From positions 36,736 through 100,735 of the forward strand of contig CAYMEX010000009.1 of assembly GCA_964389525.1 (NCBI GenBank): a stretch of DNA of 64,000 nt, in the 5' to 3' direction. The DNA is from JAFLTL01 sp964389525 (GTDB taxonomy: Bacteria; Bacteroidota; Bacteroidia; Bacteroidales; Muribaculaceae). This document shows positions 43,430 to 53,390 of this stretch, piece after piece (the stretch's first letter is position 1; each line of letters starts with the position of its first letter). A model generated the notes under the pieces. That model did no database searches. It saw only the letters and a program-made list of their open reading frames with translations, and was not told the origin of the DNA. The translations under genes were made by a program, and so were the position numbers.

Positions 43430-46036
43430 TCAGAATTCCTGACCAAGGATGAAGTGGAAGTGGCTTCCGCCCTTCTCGCCATACACGCGGTCGAAACCAT
43501 AAGCCCAGTCGATACCCATCATGCCGACCATAGGCAGGAAGATACGCACACCGGCTCCGGCACTGCGTTTGAGGCTGAACGGATTGAACGACTTGACCTC
43601 GGTCCACGCGTTACCGCCCTCGGCAAACACCAGACCATATATCGTGGTCGACGTCTGCAGCATGAACGGGAAGTGAAGCTCCATGCCGAGTCGGGTGTAG
43701 GCGTAGCCCTCGTGGCCCCATGGAGTGAGCGCACCGTTCTCATATCCGCGCAGACCTATCGTCTCCGTAGCGTAGGTGTAGGAGCCAGTCATGCCGTCAC
43801 CGCCCACATAATACGTCTCGAAAGGCGATTTAAGATACTTGTTGTAGCTTCCGAGCAGACCTATGTCGGCACGTGTCATAAGCACGAGCGTATAGGTGCC
43901 GTCGGGGTTGACAAGCGGAGTATATGTGCGCGACTTGAACGCGAGTTTCCAGTATTCGATCCACTTGTAGAGCTTCTCCTTCGAGGCTACGGTATTCTCT
44001 TTGTAGAGGGCCTCCCAGTTCTTCTTGCCGAAAAGTGATGCCGGAGGAGTAGCGTGCAGACTCAGAGAGAATGTCGAGCCCGAACGGGTGTACAGCGGGT
44101 TGTCGATACTCGAGCGGGCCAGCGTCACGCCGAGAACCACCGAGTTGGAGACACCGTTGTTCATGTAGTAGAGATAATCCCAGTTCTTGAGGTTATACCA
44201 GTTATATGAGATATCGCCGGTCAGCTGGAAGTAGTCGTCAGGCCAGCTGAGCTGTTTGCCGAATGCAAATGTGATGCCGGCCATCTGCAGATATTTATTC
44301 GGGTCATATGCACTCTCGTAGCTATTGTTATAATAGTCGTTATATTGACTACCCATCATGCTATACATGAAGGCATTCTTCCATGTGCTGTTGTAGTACG
44401 ACGAGTTCACGCCGGTCTGACGGCTGTAGTAGGCCGAAACCTGAAGTGAGTTGGGTCGACGTCCGCCGAACCACGGGTCGAGGAACGAAACCGAGTAAGC
44501 CTGATAGAAACGGGCATTGGTCTGAGCCGACACAGTGAACGTCTGACCCTCGCCCTGCGGGATGATGCCTCGGTATGAGCCCGGTCTGAACAGATTTTTA
44601 ATCGAGAAGTTGGTGAACTTCAGGGCAACCTTGGCTATGACACCGGTCTGTCCCCATCCGAGCGAGAATTCCACCTGGTCATTGGCCTTTGAAGTCAGAT
44701 CGAAGACAATATCGACCGTTCCGTTCTCTTCGTTTGGTTCGGGACGCAGATCCATCGACTCCGGGTCGAAGTGACCTGTCTGCGCGATCTCACGGGCCGA
44801 ACGCATAAGGTCGCTCTTGCTGAAAAGCTCACCCGGCTTCACACGCAGCTCACGACGTATCACCTTCTCGTAGAGTCGGTCGTTACCGTTGATCACAACC
44901 TTGTTGATACGCGCCTGAGGTCCCTCAAACATTCTCATCTCAAGATCGATCGAGTCACCCTTGATGTTTTTCTCGATCGGCACGAGCTGATAGAACAGAT
45001 ATCCCTGATCCATATAGGCGTTGGCCACGGCATCCTCATCTTCATTCAGACGCTTGTTTATGAGCTTCTGGTTGTAGACCTCACCCGGCTCGATACCGAG
45101 CAGCCAGTTGAGACGGTCGGTCTCAAACACCGTGTTGCCTACCCACGAAATATCGCTGATGTAGTATTTCTGTCCCTCCTCAAGCGAGATATATACGTCG
45201 ACGGTCTTGTCGTCGTAAGGAACGACACTGTCGGCAAGGATCTTCGCGTCGCGGTAGCCCTTTTCGTTATACTTGTCGATGATGCGCACGAGGTCATCCT
45301 CATAGTCGCTCTCGACAAACTTTTTCTGACGGAAAAGATTGAGAAGTTTTCCTTTCTCATTGGTCTTTTTCATCACACGCTGGATAGCGTTGTCCGACAT
45401 GACCTCATTGCCGTCAATATATATCTTGTGCACCTTCACCTTGTCGTGCTTGTTGACCGAGATGTTCACAATCGCGGAGTTGGGAGCCGACACATCATCG
45501 ATAAGGTCGATCCTAACATCGGCGTTACCGAAACCCTTGCTGTTGAAGTATCCCTTGATGATGTTCTTCGCACGGTTGACGATATTCTGTGTGATCTGGT
45601 TGCCGACCATAAGGTTAAGACGCTCGTCTATATCCTCACGCTCGCTCTTCTTCACACCCTCATACCTCACAGCCGAGATACGCGGCTGCGTGCGCAACGC
45701 TATTTCAAGCCACGCCTTGTTGCCCGCAGTCTTTGTCACCTTGATCTGAGCCTGGGCGAAAAGGCCCTGACGCATAAGACGCTTCACAGCCGAAGTGATG
45801 TCGTTGCCGGGAATGTCGACAATATCGCCAACTTTGAGTCCTGAATACCCGATGACAATATAATCCTCGTAGCTGTCATTGCCGGTAACCTGGATGTCGG
45901 CTATCTCATAACTGCGTGGGATCGACGAGAATATTACAGCTGGATTATATATCGTATCGTTATCGGGCTGTTGTCCGAATGAGACTATTGCTCCGAGAAA
46001 CAGGAAGAGACATGCGATACAACTCTTTCTTAACAT
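43430..46036 (-). CDS. bamA: BamA, outer-membrane protein assembly factor
   Basis: Central part of the Bam complex that folds beta-barrels into the outer membrane. A signal peptide (MLRKSCIACLFLFLGAIVSFGQ) is followed by about five POTRA domains (to about residue 450) and a 16-strand barrel ending in the aromatic FHFILGQEF. The VRGF/I-type signature appears as IGLRGYENG. The start at MLRKSC gives a proper signal peptide; an ATG eight codons earlier is possible. It stands between uppS and the two ompH genes. Confidence 0.95.
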   Translation of the reverse strand: MLRKSCIACLFLFLGAIVSFGQQPDNDTIYNPAVIFSSIPRSYEIADIQVTGNDSYEDYIVIGYSGLKVGDIVDIPGNDITSAVKRLMRQGLFAQAQIKVTKTAGNKAWLEIALRTQPRISAVRYEGVKKSEREDIDERLNLMVGNQITQNIVNRAKNIIKGYFNSKGFGNADVRIDLIDDVSAPNSAIVNISVNKHDKVKVHKIYIDGNEVMSDNAIQRVMKKTNEKGKLLNLFRQKKFVESDYEDDLVRIIDKYNEKGYRDAKILADSVVPYDDKTVDVYISLEEGQKYYISDISWVGNTVFETDRLNWLLGIEPGEVYNQKLINKRLNEDEDAVANAYMDQGYLFYQLVPIEKNIKGDSIDLEMRMFEGPQARINKVVINGNDRLYEKVIRRELRVKPGELFSKSDLMRSAREIAQTGHFDPESMDLRPEPNEENGTVDIVFDLTSKANDQVEFSLGWGQTGVIAKVALKFTNFSIKNLFRPGSYRGIIPQGEGQTFTVSAQTNARFYQAYSVSFLDPWFGGRRPNSLQVSAYYSRQTGVNSSYYNSTWKNAFMYSMMGSQYNDYYNNSYESAYDPNKYLQMAGITFAFGKQLSWPDDYFQLTGDISYNWYNLKNWDYLYYMNNGVSNSVVLGVTLARSSIDNPLYTRSGSTFSLSLHATPPASLFGKKNWEALYKENTVASKEKLYKWIEYWKLAFKSRTYTPLVNPDGTYTLVLMTRADIGLLGSYNKYLKSPFETYYVGGDGMTGSYTYATETIGLRGYENGALTPWGHEGYAYTRLGMELHFPFMLQTSTTIYGLVFAEGGNAWTEVKSFNPFSLKRSAGAGVRIFLPMVGMMGIDWAYGFDRVYGEKGGSHFHFILGQEF

Positions 46037-46094
46037 ATCCGGTGTGATGAATAATTGCATTTCTTGTAGTTTGCTGCGATCAGACTGTCGTGAT

Positions 46095-46874
46095 TCAGAG
46101 TCGTCCCTCGACTTGCTCTCCGGTCAGTCCGAATCGCCGCTGGCGCCCCTGATAGGCGGCTATAGCCTTTTTCAGCTCACAGTCGTCAAAGTCAGGCCAA
46201 TATGTTTGTGTCAGATAAATTTCGGTATATGCGATCTGATAAAGCAGAAAATTGCTCACCCTGAAGTCTCCCCCGGTGCGTATGAGCAGATCGGGATCAG
46301 GCATCCCGGCCGTGGAGAGTGCTCCGGCCACATCCTCGTCGGTGACCGACGCAGCGTCGATCTCGCCGGCAGCGGCCTTGGCTGCGAGCTTCCTGACGGC
46401 TTCCCTTATCTCCCAGCGCGACGAGTAGCTGATTGCAAGCACGAGCGTGAGCCCGGTGCACGCCGACGTGTCGTCGATACATTTGCTCAGACGCTCGAAC
46501 GCATAGGCCGGCATACGCGAAGTGTCGCCTATGACAGCCATTCTCACATTGTTTTTGATCAGATCGGGAGTCTCACGTTCGATAGCCGTGACAATCAGAT
46601 GCATCAGAGCATCGACTTCCTCCTTCGGGCGGTTCCAGTTCTCTGTCGAGAAAGTGTAAAGCGTGAGATATTTTATGCCGAGGCGCGAGGCGGCCTCTGT
46701 CACACGACGCACAGCCACGACGCCCTCTACGTGTCCGGCCGAACGGTCAAGGCCACGCGACTGAGCCCAGCGCCCGTTACCGTCCATGATGACGGCGACA
46801 TGACCCGGAACCCTTGTCATGTCTATCGAGACTTCTTTCTCTCCTACGTTTGCTATGTCAGTCTTTTCAGTCAT
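46095..46874 (-). CDS. uppS: UppS, undecaprenyl diphosphate synthase
   Basis: Cis-prenyltransferase making the lipid carrier for peptidoglycan and surface glycans. The catalytic aspartate is in VAVIMDGNGRWA, and the other family motifs are TLYTFSTENWNRP and LLIRTGGDFRVSNFLLYQIAYTE. About 25 extra N-terminal residues precede the core. The 259-residue length is normal. It lies between the DUF6089 gene (5 bases) and bamA, an order common in Bacteroidales. Confidence 0.96.
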   Translation of the reverse strand: MTEKTDIANVGEKEVSIDMTRVPGHVAVIMDGNGRWAQSRGLDRSAGHVEGVVAVRRVTEAASRLGIKYLTLYTFSTENWNRPKEEVDALMHLIVTAIERETPDLIKNNVRMAVIGDTSRMPAYAFERLSKCIDDTSACTGLTLVLAISYSSRWEIREAVRKLAAKAAAGEIDAASVTDEDVAGALSTAGMPDPDLLIRTGGDFRVSNFLLYQIAYTEIYLTQTYWPDFDDCELKKAIAAYQGRQRRFGLTGEQVEGRL

Positions 46875-46879
46875 TTCAT

Positions 46880-47563
46880 TCAGTCAAAGTAATGGCACGT
46901 GGGACAACGCTCGCCAAACTCATAAGATACGCCTACCGTCAGGGTCGAGAGCCAGTCGGTATTTTTCAGCCAGCTGCCCGCGATGCCATACAGATCGGCA
47001 TTTCCGTCAAGGCCATCGGTAAAACTTTTGGCCATCGAAAACTCTCCCCACAGACTCAGCCTCGGCTGTAATCTTACTTTCACACCCAACGCCATCGGAA
47101 GCAATGGAGCGATCTCGACGGATGAACCGCGTGGCGATGCAACCACCATCCCGACTCCTGCCGCGACATAGGGAGTCCATCGCGACAGATGCTTGAAAGT
47201 CTCTCCCTCGCCATAAGCGAAGAAGTTGAACTCAGCCCTCGCCGTCACATCGCCAAGCGTCGACCTGAATCGGTCGGGGACGTCCGACGGGAGCACTCCT
47301 CCGACGCCGCTTCTGCTTCCCGAGATGCCGGAATATCCGGCCATCGCACGGAAACTCCATCGCGAGTCAAGCAGGTAGCTACCCCATGCCGAGACCCTGA
47401 ACCCAGGATGAGCAAGCGGATTGCTGCGGCTGTAGTCTCCCAGATATCCGCTAAGTCCGGCTGCGGCTCCGACCTCCCACTTATACGCGCTCTCTTGCGC
47501 GGAAGCCGGCAGAGCCATAGGCATAATGGCCGTCAATGCCAGTATTACAGCTACAATGCGCAT
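46880..47563 (-). CDS. DUF6089-type outer-membrane barrel protein
   Basis: A 227-residue exported protein (signal peptide ending ALPASAQ) with alternating hydrophobic strands typical of a small outer-membrane barrel. It ends with GERCPTCHYFD, the CxxC tail I associate with the DUF6089 family, found next to uppS in Bacteroidales. Function is unknown; the position beside uppS and bamA suggests an envelope role. Confidence 0.8.
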   Translation of the reverse strand: MRIVAVILALTAIMPMALPASAQESAYKWEVGAAAGLSGYLGDYSRSNPLAHPGFRVSAWGSYLLDSRWSFRAMAGYSGISGSRSGVGGVLPSDVPDRFRSTLGDVTARAEFNFFAYGEGETFKHLSRWTPYVAAGVGMVVASPRGSSVEIAPLLPMALGVKVRLQPRLSLWGEFSMAKSFTDGLDGNADLYGIAGSWLKNTDWLSTLTVGVSYEFGERCPTCHYFD

Positions 47564-47590
47564 ACGCCGCCGACAGCCTCGCGTCTTCTG

Positions 47591-49051
47591 CTATTGCAGC
47601 GGCTTGACAGTAAGATAGCCAAGCACGCCTTTCCAGATCTCGGGCTGCAGCTTACCGGATGCGTCACGGCCGCCGACAAGATATATGTAAGGGGCGTTCC
47701 ATTCGGTGATCGGACGGATCGCACGTGAGTTTATCGTCTCTTCTGCCACAAACACCGACGCACCATAGCGTGGCTTAAGGTCGGGCGGAAGCTGTTTCAT
47801 ATCCTCGACATCAAACCAGTGCATGCCGTTGTCATTTGTAAAATGCACATCGGTGACAAGTTTGTTGTCGGCAAGTCTGCCGCCAATCGTCACGAGCACG
47901 TCGTGTTCGGTCGTGCGCCAGGTCATTGTATCGGTGGCACTGAATATATAGGGGAAAACCGAACGGCCTTCGGCTGCCTCAAGAGTGCCCTTGCTGACAC
48001 GTGCCCAGCTGTTGCCGTCAAAGCCCCATGTGTCGCCCGAAAGTGTTCCGTCGGCCTTGCGGCCGCCGACGATGTATCCCTGAGGACGGGCACCCCATTT
48101 CACTTTCTGCCATATCATGTCGCTTGTACCCGACACAGGGAAATCGGCCGGCATAGCCATTGGCTCCGACTGCCCGGGATATGTGCAGGTATAGATGGTG
48201 TTGTCGTCAGCGACATAACCGCCGACAATCATGTCGTCATATGCTCCGTAGACATTATCCATGACTACATCGTCGCACGCCGTCCATGACCCGGCCTCGT
48301 CATGCGACACATACAGCTGTCCGTCGCCGTCGAGCAAATACAGACTGCCGTCCGAAGTGCCGGTAAAGCTCTCTACCTTAGCATCAATACCGTCAAACTC
48401 AATCCCGCGGGCCTGCCACGACGACAGTACCGACGGATCGTCGGCAACCGCAAGCGAGTAGCCCGACGCGTTGGCTGTCAGCATATAATATCTGTCTCCG
48501 GCCATCACGGTTTTCTGTCTTCTGACACCGCTGAGTGTCGAAGGCAGATGCCCGTCGGTCATTTTTGTCCAGTAGATCGAGTCGACCGGCTGGTCATAGA
48601 CATTGATCTTGACAGTGTAGTTGCGACCGGCCGAGCCGTCGTAGCTTGCGACATGGATGCGCACCGGGCCGCCGGCGAAATTTATGGAGTCTCCTGAGTT
48701 CGTGAGGTAATTGACAGTAGTGTCGGCTCCCGACTTTGTCTTGAACAGAATATCTGTCGCAGAGCACATGTCGGTTTCGATATTCACAACCATACGCGAT
48801 ATGTCGGTGCCGTAAGGAAGTGGCTGGGCGTTGTAGATCTCGCCCGTAGTAAGGTCTATAGAGAAAAAGACCGAGTCAAGATTATTAAGGATCTCCTCGT
48901 TGGCCGTCAGCGAAAACTCGGAAATAACCGTGCTTGAATAGGTATAAGTATATTCATTCTCGTCGTAGGAGCTGTTGCACGAAGACACGACCCCTCCCGA
49001 GAGAGTGGCGGCAAGTGCGACTATGCAGCAGATAGCGGAGTACTTAGTCAT
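47591..49051 (-). CDS. DUF6242-type lipoprotein with Kelch-like repeats
   Basis: A lipoprotein of 486 residues; the signal peptide ends in GVVSSC. The first part is a beta-sandwich-like domain (about 40-190); after it come repeats with GGR or GGY followed by WGFDG- or IWKG-like strands, typical of a Kelch/beta-propeller fold (YIVGGRKADG, VTIGGRLADN, YLVGGRDASG). The start MTKYSAICC was chosen to fit the signal peptide; the open frame runs 48 codons further but with no export signal. Function unknown. Confidence 0.8.
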   Translation of the reverse strand: MTKYSAICCIVALAATLSGGVVSSCNSSYDENEYTYTYSSTVISEFSLTANEEILNNLDSVFFSIDLTTGEIYNAQPLPYGTDISRMVVNIETDMCSATDILFKTKSGADTTVNYLTNSGDSINFAGGPVRIHVASYDGSAGRNYTVKINVYDQPVDSIYWTKMTDGHLPSTLSGVRRQKTVMAGDRYYMLTANASGYSLAVADDPSVLSSWQARGIEFDGIDAKVESFTGTSDGSLYLLDGDGQLYVSHDEAGSWTACDDVVMDNVYGAYDDMIVGGYVADDNTIYTCTYPGQSEPMAMPADFPVSGTSDMIWQKVKWGARPQGYIVGGRKADGTLSGDTWGFDGNSWARVSKGTLEAAEGRSVFPYIFSATDTMTWRTTEHDVLVTIGGRLADNKLVTDVHFTNDNGMHWFDVEDMKQLPPDLKPRYGASVFVAEETINSRAIRPITEWNAPYIYLVGGRDASGKLQPEIWKGVLGYLTVKPLQ

Positions 49052-49289
49052 ATAATATATAATGAATTGACCGAACGGGCATAGCCTCGCTACAATATAA
49101 CGGGGCTCCCGACAGCCTACAAGTTGCAAAAGTAGTAAAACTTTCCTGCACCCCAACCCTTTTCTTGCGAAAAAATATTTTGAGTTGCGAAACAATGTTA
49201 AGTGATTTTTTGGCAGTCAATGAGACGTCTTTTAGGAATTTTGGGTTAAATTTGCCCCTGAAACTGTCAAAACATCATCACAAGCAACG
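49052..49289. other. Divergent promoter region between the DUF6242 gene and pyrB
   Basis: AT-rich, no gene. On the plus strand TAAATTTG at 49247-49254 is a likely -7 element for pyrB, 35 bases before its ATG; the -33 element is weak. Confidence 0.5.
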
Positions 49290-50243
49290 ATGAACCCATC
49301 AAGTCTCGTTTCAATCAGCGACCTGTCGAAAGAGGAGATCATGCGTCTGCTCGCTCAGGCCCGCCATTTTGAGCTGAACCCCAACCAGAAGATTCTCGAC
49401 GGCAAAGTTGTGGCCACATTGTTTTTCGAGCCGTCGACGCGCACACGTCTGAGTTTTGAAACTGCCGTAAACCGTCTGGGCGGACGCGTGATCGGATTCA
49501 GTGACGCATCATCGACAAGCACGTCGAAGGGTGAGACGCTCAAAGACACCATCAAGATGGTGAGCAACTACGTCGATCTCATCGTCATGAGGCACTTCCT
49601 CGAGGGAGCGTCGAGATATGCGACCGAAGTCACCGATGTGCCGGTCATAAATGCAGGAGACGGAGCAAACCAGCATCCGTCGCAGACAATGCTCGACCTG
49701 TACTCGATCTACAAAACGCAGGGACATCTCGACAATCTCACAATCACGCTTGTCGGCGACCTGAAATACGGACGCACTGTGCACTCGCTCATCATGGCGA
49801 TGCGCTACTTCAACCCGACATTCCGATTTGTCGCATGCGACGAGCTGAAAATGCCCGACGAATACAAAGAGGTGTGCCGGCAGAACGGCATCAGATACAC
49901 AGAACACACCGAGTTCTCGAAAGAGGTGATCGACACCTCCGACATTATATACATGACACGCGTGCAGCGCGAGCGCTTTGCCGACCTCATGGAGTATGAG
50001 AAAGTGAAAGACCTCTACACACTCCACAACTCGATGCTCGACGGAGCCCGCGACAATCTGCGCATACTGCATCCGCTCCCCCGCGTCAACGAGATAAACA
50101 TCGATGTCGACGACAACCCGAAAGCCTACTACTTCCAGCAGGCGCAGAACGGACTATACGCCCGTCAGGCACTCATATGCCGCTCTCTGGGCATCGACAT
50201 ACCTCAGGCACCACTCAACATCAACAACAATTCACAGCAATGA
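49290..50243 (+). CDS. pyrB: PyrB, aspartate carbamoyltransferase catalytic subunit
   Basis: Joins carbamoyl phosphate and aspartate in pyrimidine synthesis. The carbamoyl-phosphate motif is FFEPSTRTRLSFE; others are NAGDGANQHPSQTMLDLYSI, and LHPLPRVNEI near the end. Length 317 is normal. It overlaps pyrI by 4 bases (ATGA), so the catalytic and regulatory chains are coupled in translation. Confidence 0.97.
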   Translation: MNPSSLVSISDLSKEEIMRLLAQARHFELNPNQKILDGKVVATLFFEPSTRTRLSFETAVNRLGGRVIGFSDASSTSTSKGETLKDTIKMVSNYVDLIVMRHFLEGASRYATEVTDVPVINAGDGANQHPSQTMLDLYSIYKTQGHLDNLTITLVGDLKYGRTVHSLIMAMRYFNPTFRFVACDELKMPDEYKEVCRQNGIRYTEHTEFSKEVIDTSDIIYMTRVQRERFADLMEYEKVKDLYTLHNSMLDGARDNLRILHPLPRVNEINIDVDDNPKAYYFQQAQNGLYARQALICRSLGIDIPQAPLNINNNSQQ

Positions 50244-50695
50244 GCAAGCAGGAACTGGCCGTTGCTGCCCTGCGCAACGGCACCGTCATAGACCACATAC
50301 CGCCACAGGCACTGTTTCAGTGCGTCAAGATACTCGGCATAGAGCTTCTTGACAAGCAGCTGACTATCGGCAACAACCTCCACAGCTCCAAGCATGGAGC
50401 AAAAGGCATCATCAAGGTCGCCGACACATTCTTCCCCGAAGCCGTGCTCGACCGCATATCGATCATCGCACCCGAAGCCGTCGTAAACACCATCCGCGAC
50501 TACGAGGTTGTCGAGAAACGCCGCGTCGAGTTGCCCGACACTGTCGTCGGCATCGTCAAGTGCGACAACCCGAAGTGCATAACAAACCATGAGCCCATGC
50601 GCACCAAATTCGCGGTCATCGACCGCAACGCCGGGCTTCTGCGCTGCCACTACTGCAACCACACCGTAAGCTCACTCAAGGCCACACTACTATGA
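50240..50695 (+). CDS. pyrI: PyrI, aspartate carbamoyltransferase regulatory subunit
   Basis: Binds nucleotides and gives allosteric control to PyrB. The start MSKQELAVAALRNGTVIDHI is the family start. The zinc site is C109-C114 (CDNPKC) and CHYC near residue 137. Length 151. It overlaps pyrB and the flavin reductase gene by 4 bases at each end. Confidence 0.97.
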   Translation: MSKQELAVAALRNGTVIDHIPPQALFQCVKILGIELLDKQLTIGNNLHSSKHGAKGIIKVADTFFPEAVLDRISIIAPEAVVNTIRDYEVVEKRRVELPDTVVGIVKCDNPKCITNHEPMRTKFAVIDRNAGLLRCHYCNHTVSSLKATLL

Positions 50696-51255
50696 AACAG
50701 GTCTGGAGACCGGGCACGATGATATATCCCCTGCCGGCCGTGCTCGTCAGCTGCGGCGACAGCGACGTGTCAAACATCCTCACCGTAGCGTGGACCGGAA
50801 CGATATGCTCCGATCCGGCCATGTGCTATATCTCGGTCAGACCCGAGCGCTATAGCCACGACCTGATAAAGCGTCACATGGAATTTACCATAAACCTCAC
50901 GACAGCCGACATGGCCAAGGCCACCGACTGGGCCGGCGTGAGATCGGGACGCGACTACGACAAGTGGAAAGAGACCGGCCTCACCCCCGAGCCGGGCATA
51001 GCCGTCGCCTGTCCGTCGGTCAAAGAAGCGCCCGTGTCGATCGAGTGCCGCGTGCGCGACATCATCTCGCTCGGCAGCCACGACATGTTTATCGGCGAAG
51101 TGCTCAACGTGCTCGCCGACGAACGCTGGCTCGACCCCGAGACCGGCAAGTTCAGCCTCGAGAAAGCCGGCCCGCTCGTCTACGCCCATGGCGGCTACTA
51201 CGGGCTCGGCGACTACATCGGCCACTTCGGGTTTTCAGTCAAAAAGAAAAAATAA
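50692..51255 (+). CDS. Flavin reductase-like FMN-binding protein
   Basis: A 187-residue split-barrel flavoprotein of the flavin reductase/DIM6-NTAB family. Family parts: TVAWTGTICSDPAMCYISVRP near residue 31 and FTINLTTADMAKATDW. It may reduce flavins or bind FMN in a redox role; no partner oxygenase is near. The ATG overlaps the pyrI stop, a coupling whose meaning is not clear. Confidence 0.88.
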   Translation: MKQVWRPGTMIYPLPAVLVSCGDSDVSNILTVAWTGTICSDPAMCYISVRPERYSHDLIKRHMEFTINLTTADMAKATDWAGVRSGRDYDKWKETGLTPEPGIAVACPSVKEAPVSIECRVRDIISLGSHDMFIGEVLNVLADERWLDPETGKFSLEKAGPLVYAHGGYYGLGDYIGHFGFSVKKKK

Positions 51256-51275
51256 ACTCCAATATACATCTTCTA

Positions 51276-52556
51276 ATGGTAAAAGACACAGAAATATTTG
51301 GCCTTATCGGCAAAGAACACGACCGCCAGAAAAAAGGTATTGAACTGATCGCGTCAGAAAACTTCGTGAGCGACGAAGTGATGAACGCAATGGGATCTTG
51401 CCTCACAAACAAATACGCAGAAGGCTATCCCGGCCATCGCTATTACGGAGGCTGCCAGGTTGTCGACGAGGTCGAGCAGCTCGCGATCGACCGCATAAAG
51501 AAGATCTACGGAGCCGAGTATGCCAACGTGCAGCCCCACTCGGGAGCACAGGCCAACATGGCTGTATTCATGTCGGTCCTCAAACCCGGCGACAAATTCC
51601 TCGGCCTCAATCTCAGCCACGGCGGACACCTCAGCCACGGAAGCCCCGTCAACTTCTCGGGACTTATGTTCCAGGCTCTTGAGTACAACGTGCGCGAAGA
51701 AGACGGCCGCATCGACTACGACCAGATGGAAGAGGTGGCACGCCGCGAGCGTCCGCGCCTCATCGTGGGCGGAGCAAGCGCATATACACGTGAGTGGGAC
51801 TACGCCCGCATGCGCGCTATCGCCGACGAGATCGGAGCGATACTCATGGTCGACATGGCGCATCCTGCCGGACTAATCGCGGCCGGACTCCTTGACAACC
51901 CCGTGAAATATGCCCACATCGTCACGTCGACGACACACAAGACACTGCGCGGACCGCGCGGAGGCATCATCCTTCTCGGAAAAGATTTTGACAATCCGTG
52001 GGGAAAAACCACTCCCAAAGGTGTTATAAAGAAAATGTCGTCGCTCATCGACTCTGCCGTCTTCCCCGGTGTACAGGGTGGCCCGCTCGAGCACGTCATC
52101 GCTGCCAAGGCTGTGGCATTCAACGAAGCACTGCAGCCCGAGTACATTGAATACCAGAAGCAGGTCAAGCTCAACGCATCAACAATGGCACAGGCTCTTG
52201 TCGACAAAGGCTACAAGATCGTATCGGGAGGCACCGACAACCACTGCATCCTTGTCGATCTCCGCACCAAGTTCCCCGACCTCACCGGCAAGGTGGCAGA
52301 GAAAGCACTTGTCGAGGCCGACATCACAGCCAACAAGAACATGGTGCCCTTCGACTCGCGCAGCCCGTTCCAGACTTCGGGAATACGCCTCGGCACACCT
52401 GCCATCACAACCCGTGGCGTCAAGGAAGACAAGATGGGCGACATCGTCGAGATGATCGACACCGTGCTGAAAGCGCCGACCGACGAGAAAGTCATCGCTT
52501 CAGTGCGCTCCGAGGTCAACAGCCTCATGGAGAAATATCCCATGTTTGCCTGGTAA
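51276..52556 (+). CDS. glyA: GlyA, serine hydroxymethyltransferase
   Basis: PLP enzyme moving the C1 unit from serine to tetrahydrofolate. The PLP lysine is in TSTTHKTLRGPRGG. The start MVKDTEIFGLIGKEHDRQ fits the family; the frame is open far upstream, but that part overlaps the flavin reductase gene in another frame. 426 residues. It starts 20 bases after the flavin reductase stop and may be read with the pyr genes, linking C1 supply to nucleotide synthesis. Confidence 0.97.
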   Translation: MVKDTEIFGLIGKEHDRQKKGIELIASENFVSDEVMNAMGSCLTNKYAEGYPGHRYYGGCQVVDEVEQLAIDRIKKIYGAEYANVQPHSGAQANMAVFMSVLKPGDKFLGLNLSHGGHLSHGSPVNFSGLMFQALEYNVREEDGRIDYDQMEEVARRERPRLIVGGASAYTREWDYARMRAIADEIGAILMVDMAHPAGLIAAGLLDNPVKYAHIVTSTTHKTLRGPRGGIILLGKDFDNPWGKTTPKGVIKKMSSLIDSAVFPGVQGGPLEHVIAAKAVAFNEALQPEYIEYQKQVKLNASTMAQALVDKGYKIVSGGTDNHCILVDLRTKFPDLTGKVAEKALVEADITANKNMVPFDSRSPFQTSGIRLGTPAITTRGVKEDKMGDIVEMIDTVLKAPTDEKVIASVRSEVNSLMEKYPMFAW

Positions 52557-52601
52557 TAACCCGGCATTCTGTCAAAACAAGCAACACGTTTTCTGACTGA
52601 T

Positions 52602-53363
52602 TTGAAACTGATACTTTACCGCATATATCAGGCGATAATAATGGCACCGCTTCTGCTGGTGTCGACAGCCATCACCGCCATCGTCACAGCCATAGGGTCA
52701 ATCCTGTTTGGCGGACGATGGTGGGGATACTGGCCGCCACATGTGTGGGCAAGACTGTTTTGTCTGCTCACAATGGTGAAAGTGACAGTAAAAGGGCGTG
52801 AAAACATTTCGGCCGGAACATCATATGTCTTCGTGGCAAACCACCAGAGCGCATATGATATCTTCGCGGTCTACGGCTACCTCAACCACAATTTCAAGTG
52901 GATGATGAAGAAATCGCTTGAAAGCATACCTCTGGTAGGCTACAGCTGCAAGCGGTCGGGACACATCATGGTAGACCGAAGCTCCCCTCAGGCCATAAGA
53001 CAGACAATCGAAAACGCCGAGCGCCAGCTTAAAGACGGCATGTCGCTTGTTGTCTTCCCCGAAGGGTCGCGCACTCTCACAGGGCGCATCGGACGCTTCA
53101 AGCGGGGAGCATTCATGCTGGCGTCGGAGTTTAAGCTGCCTATTGTGCCTGTTACAATCGACGGTGCCTACGACGTGATGTCACGCAAGAGCAAACTTCC
53201 GGTGTGGGGACACATCACACTGACGATACATCCTCCCGTACCGGCTCCCGAGTCCGATCACTGTCAGGATCTCATCGACAGCATACACGACACGATCGCT
53301 TCGTCGCTACCCGCACGTCACCGCGACACGGCATCCGCAGCTATGCTTAAAGCAAATAATTAA
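52602..53363 (+). CDS. plsC: PlsC-like 1-acyl-glycerol-3-phosphate acyltransferase
   Basis: Adds the second acyl chain to lysophosphatidic acid. The motifs are NHQSAYD (HX4D) and FPEGSRT, with an N-terminal membrane segment (about residues 10-35). A TTG start is preferred, giving KLILYRIYQAIIM, which resembles the usual N-terminus in Bacteroidetes; the first ATG lies 13 codons later (52641). Confidence 0.9.
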   Translation: MKLILYRIYQAIIMAPLLLVSTAITAIVTAIGSILFGGRWWGYWPPHVWARLFCLLTMVKVTVKGRENISAGTSYVFVANHQSAYDIFAVYGYLNHNFKWMMKKSLESIPLVGYSCKRSGHIMVDRSSPQAIRQTIENAERQLKDGMSLVVFPEGSRTLTGRIGRFKRGAFMLASEFKLPIVPVTIDGAYDVMSRKSKLPVWGHITLTIHPPVPAPESDHCQDLIDSIHDTIASSLPARHRDTASAAMLKANN

Positions 53364-53390
53364 TTTTATTAATATATCAGATAAAGCCCT

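Noticed and set aside
50964..51275. Extended N-terminus of glyA within the flavin reductase gene
   Set aside because: Arginine-rich, shadow of another gene; the family start MVKDTEIFGLIG lies at 51276.
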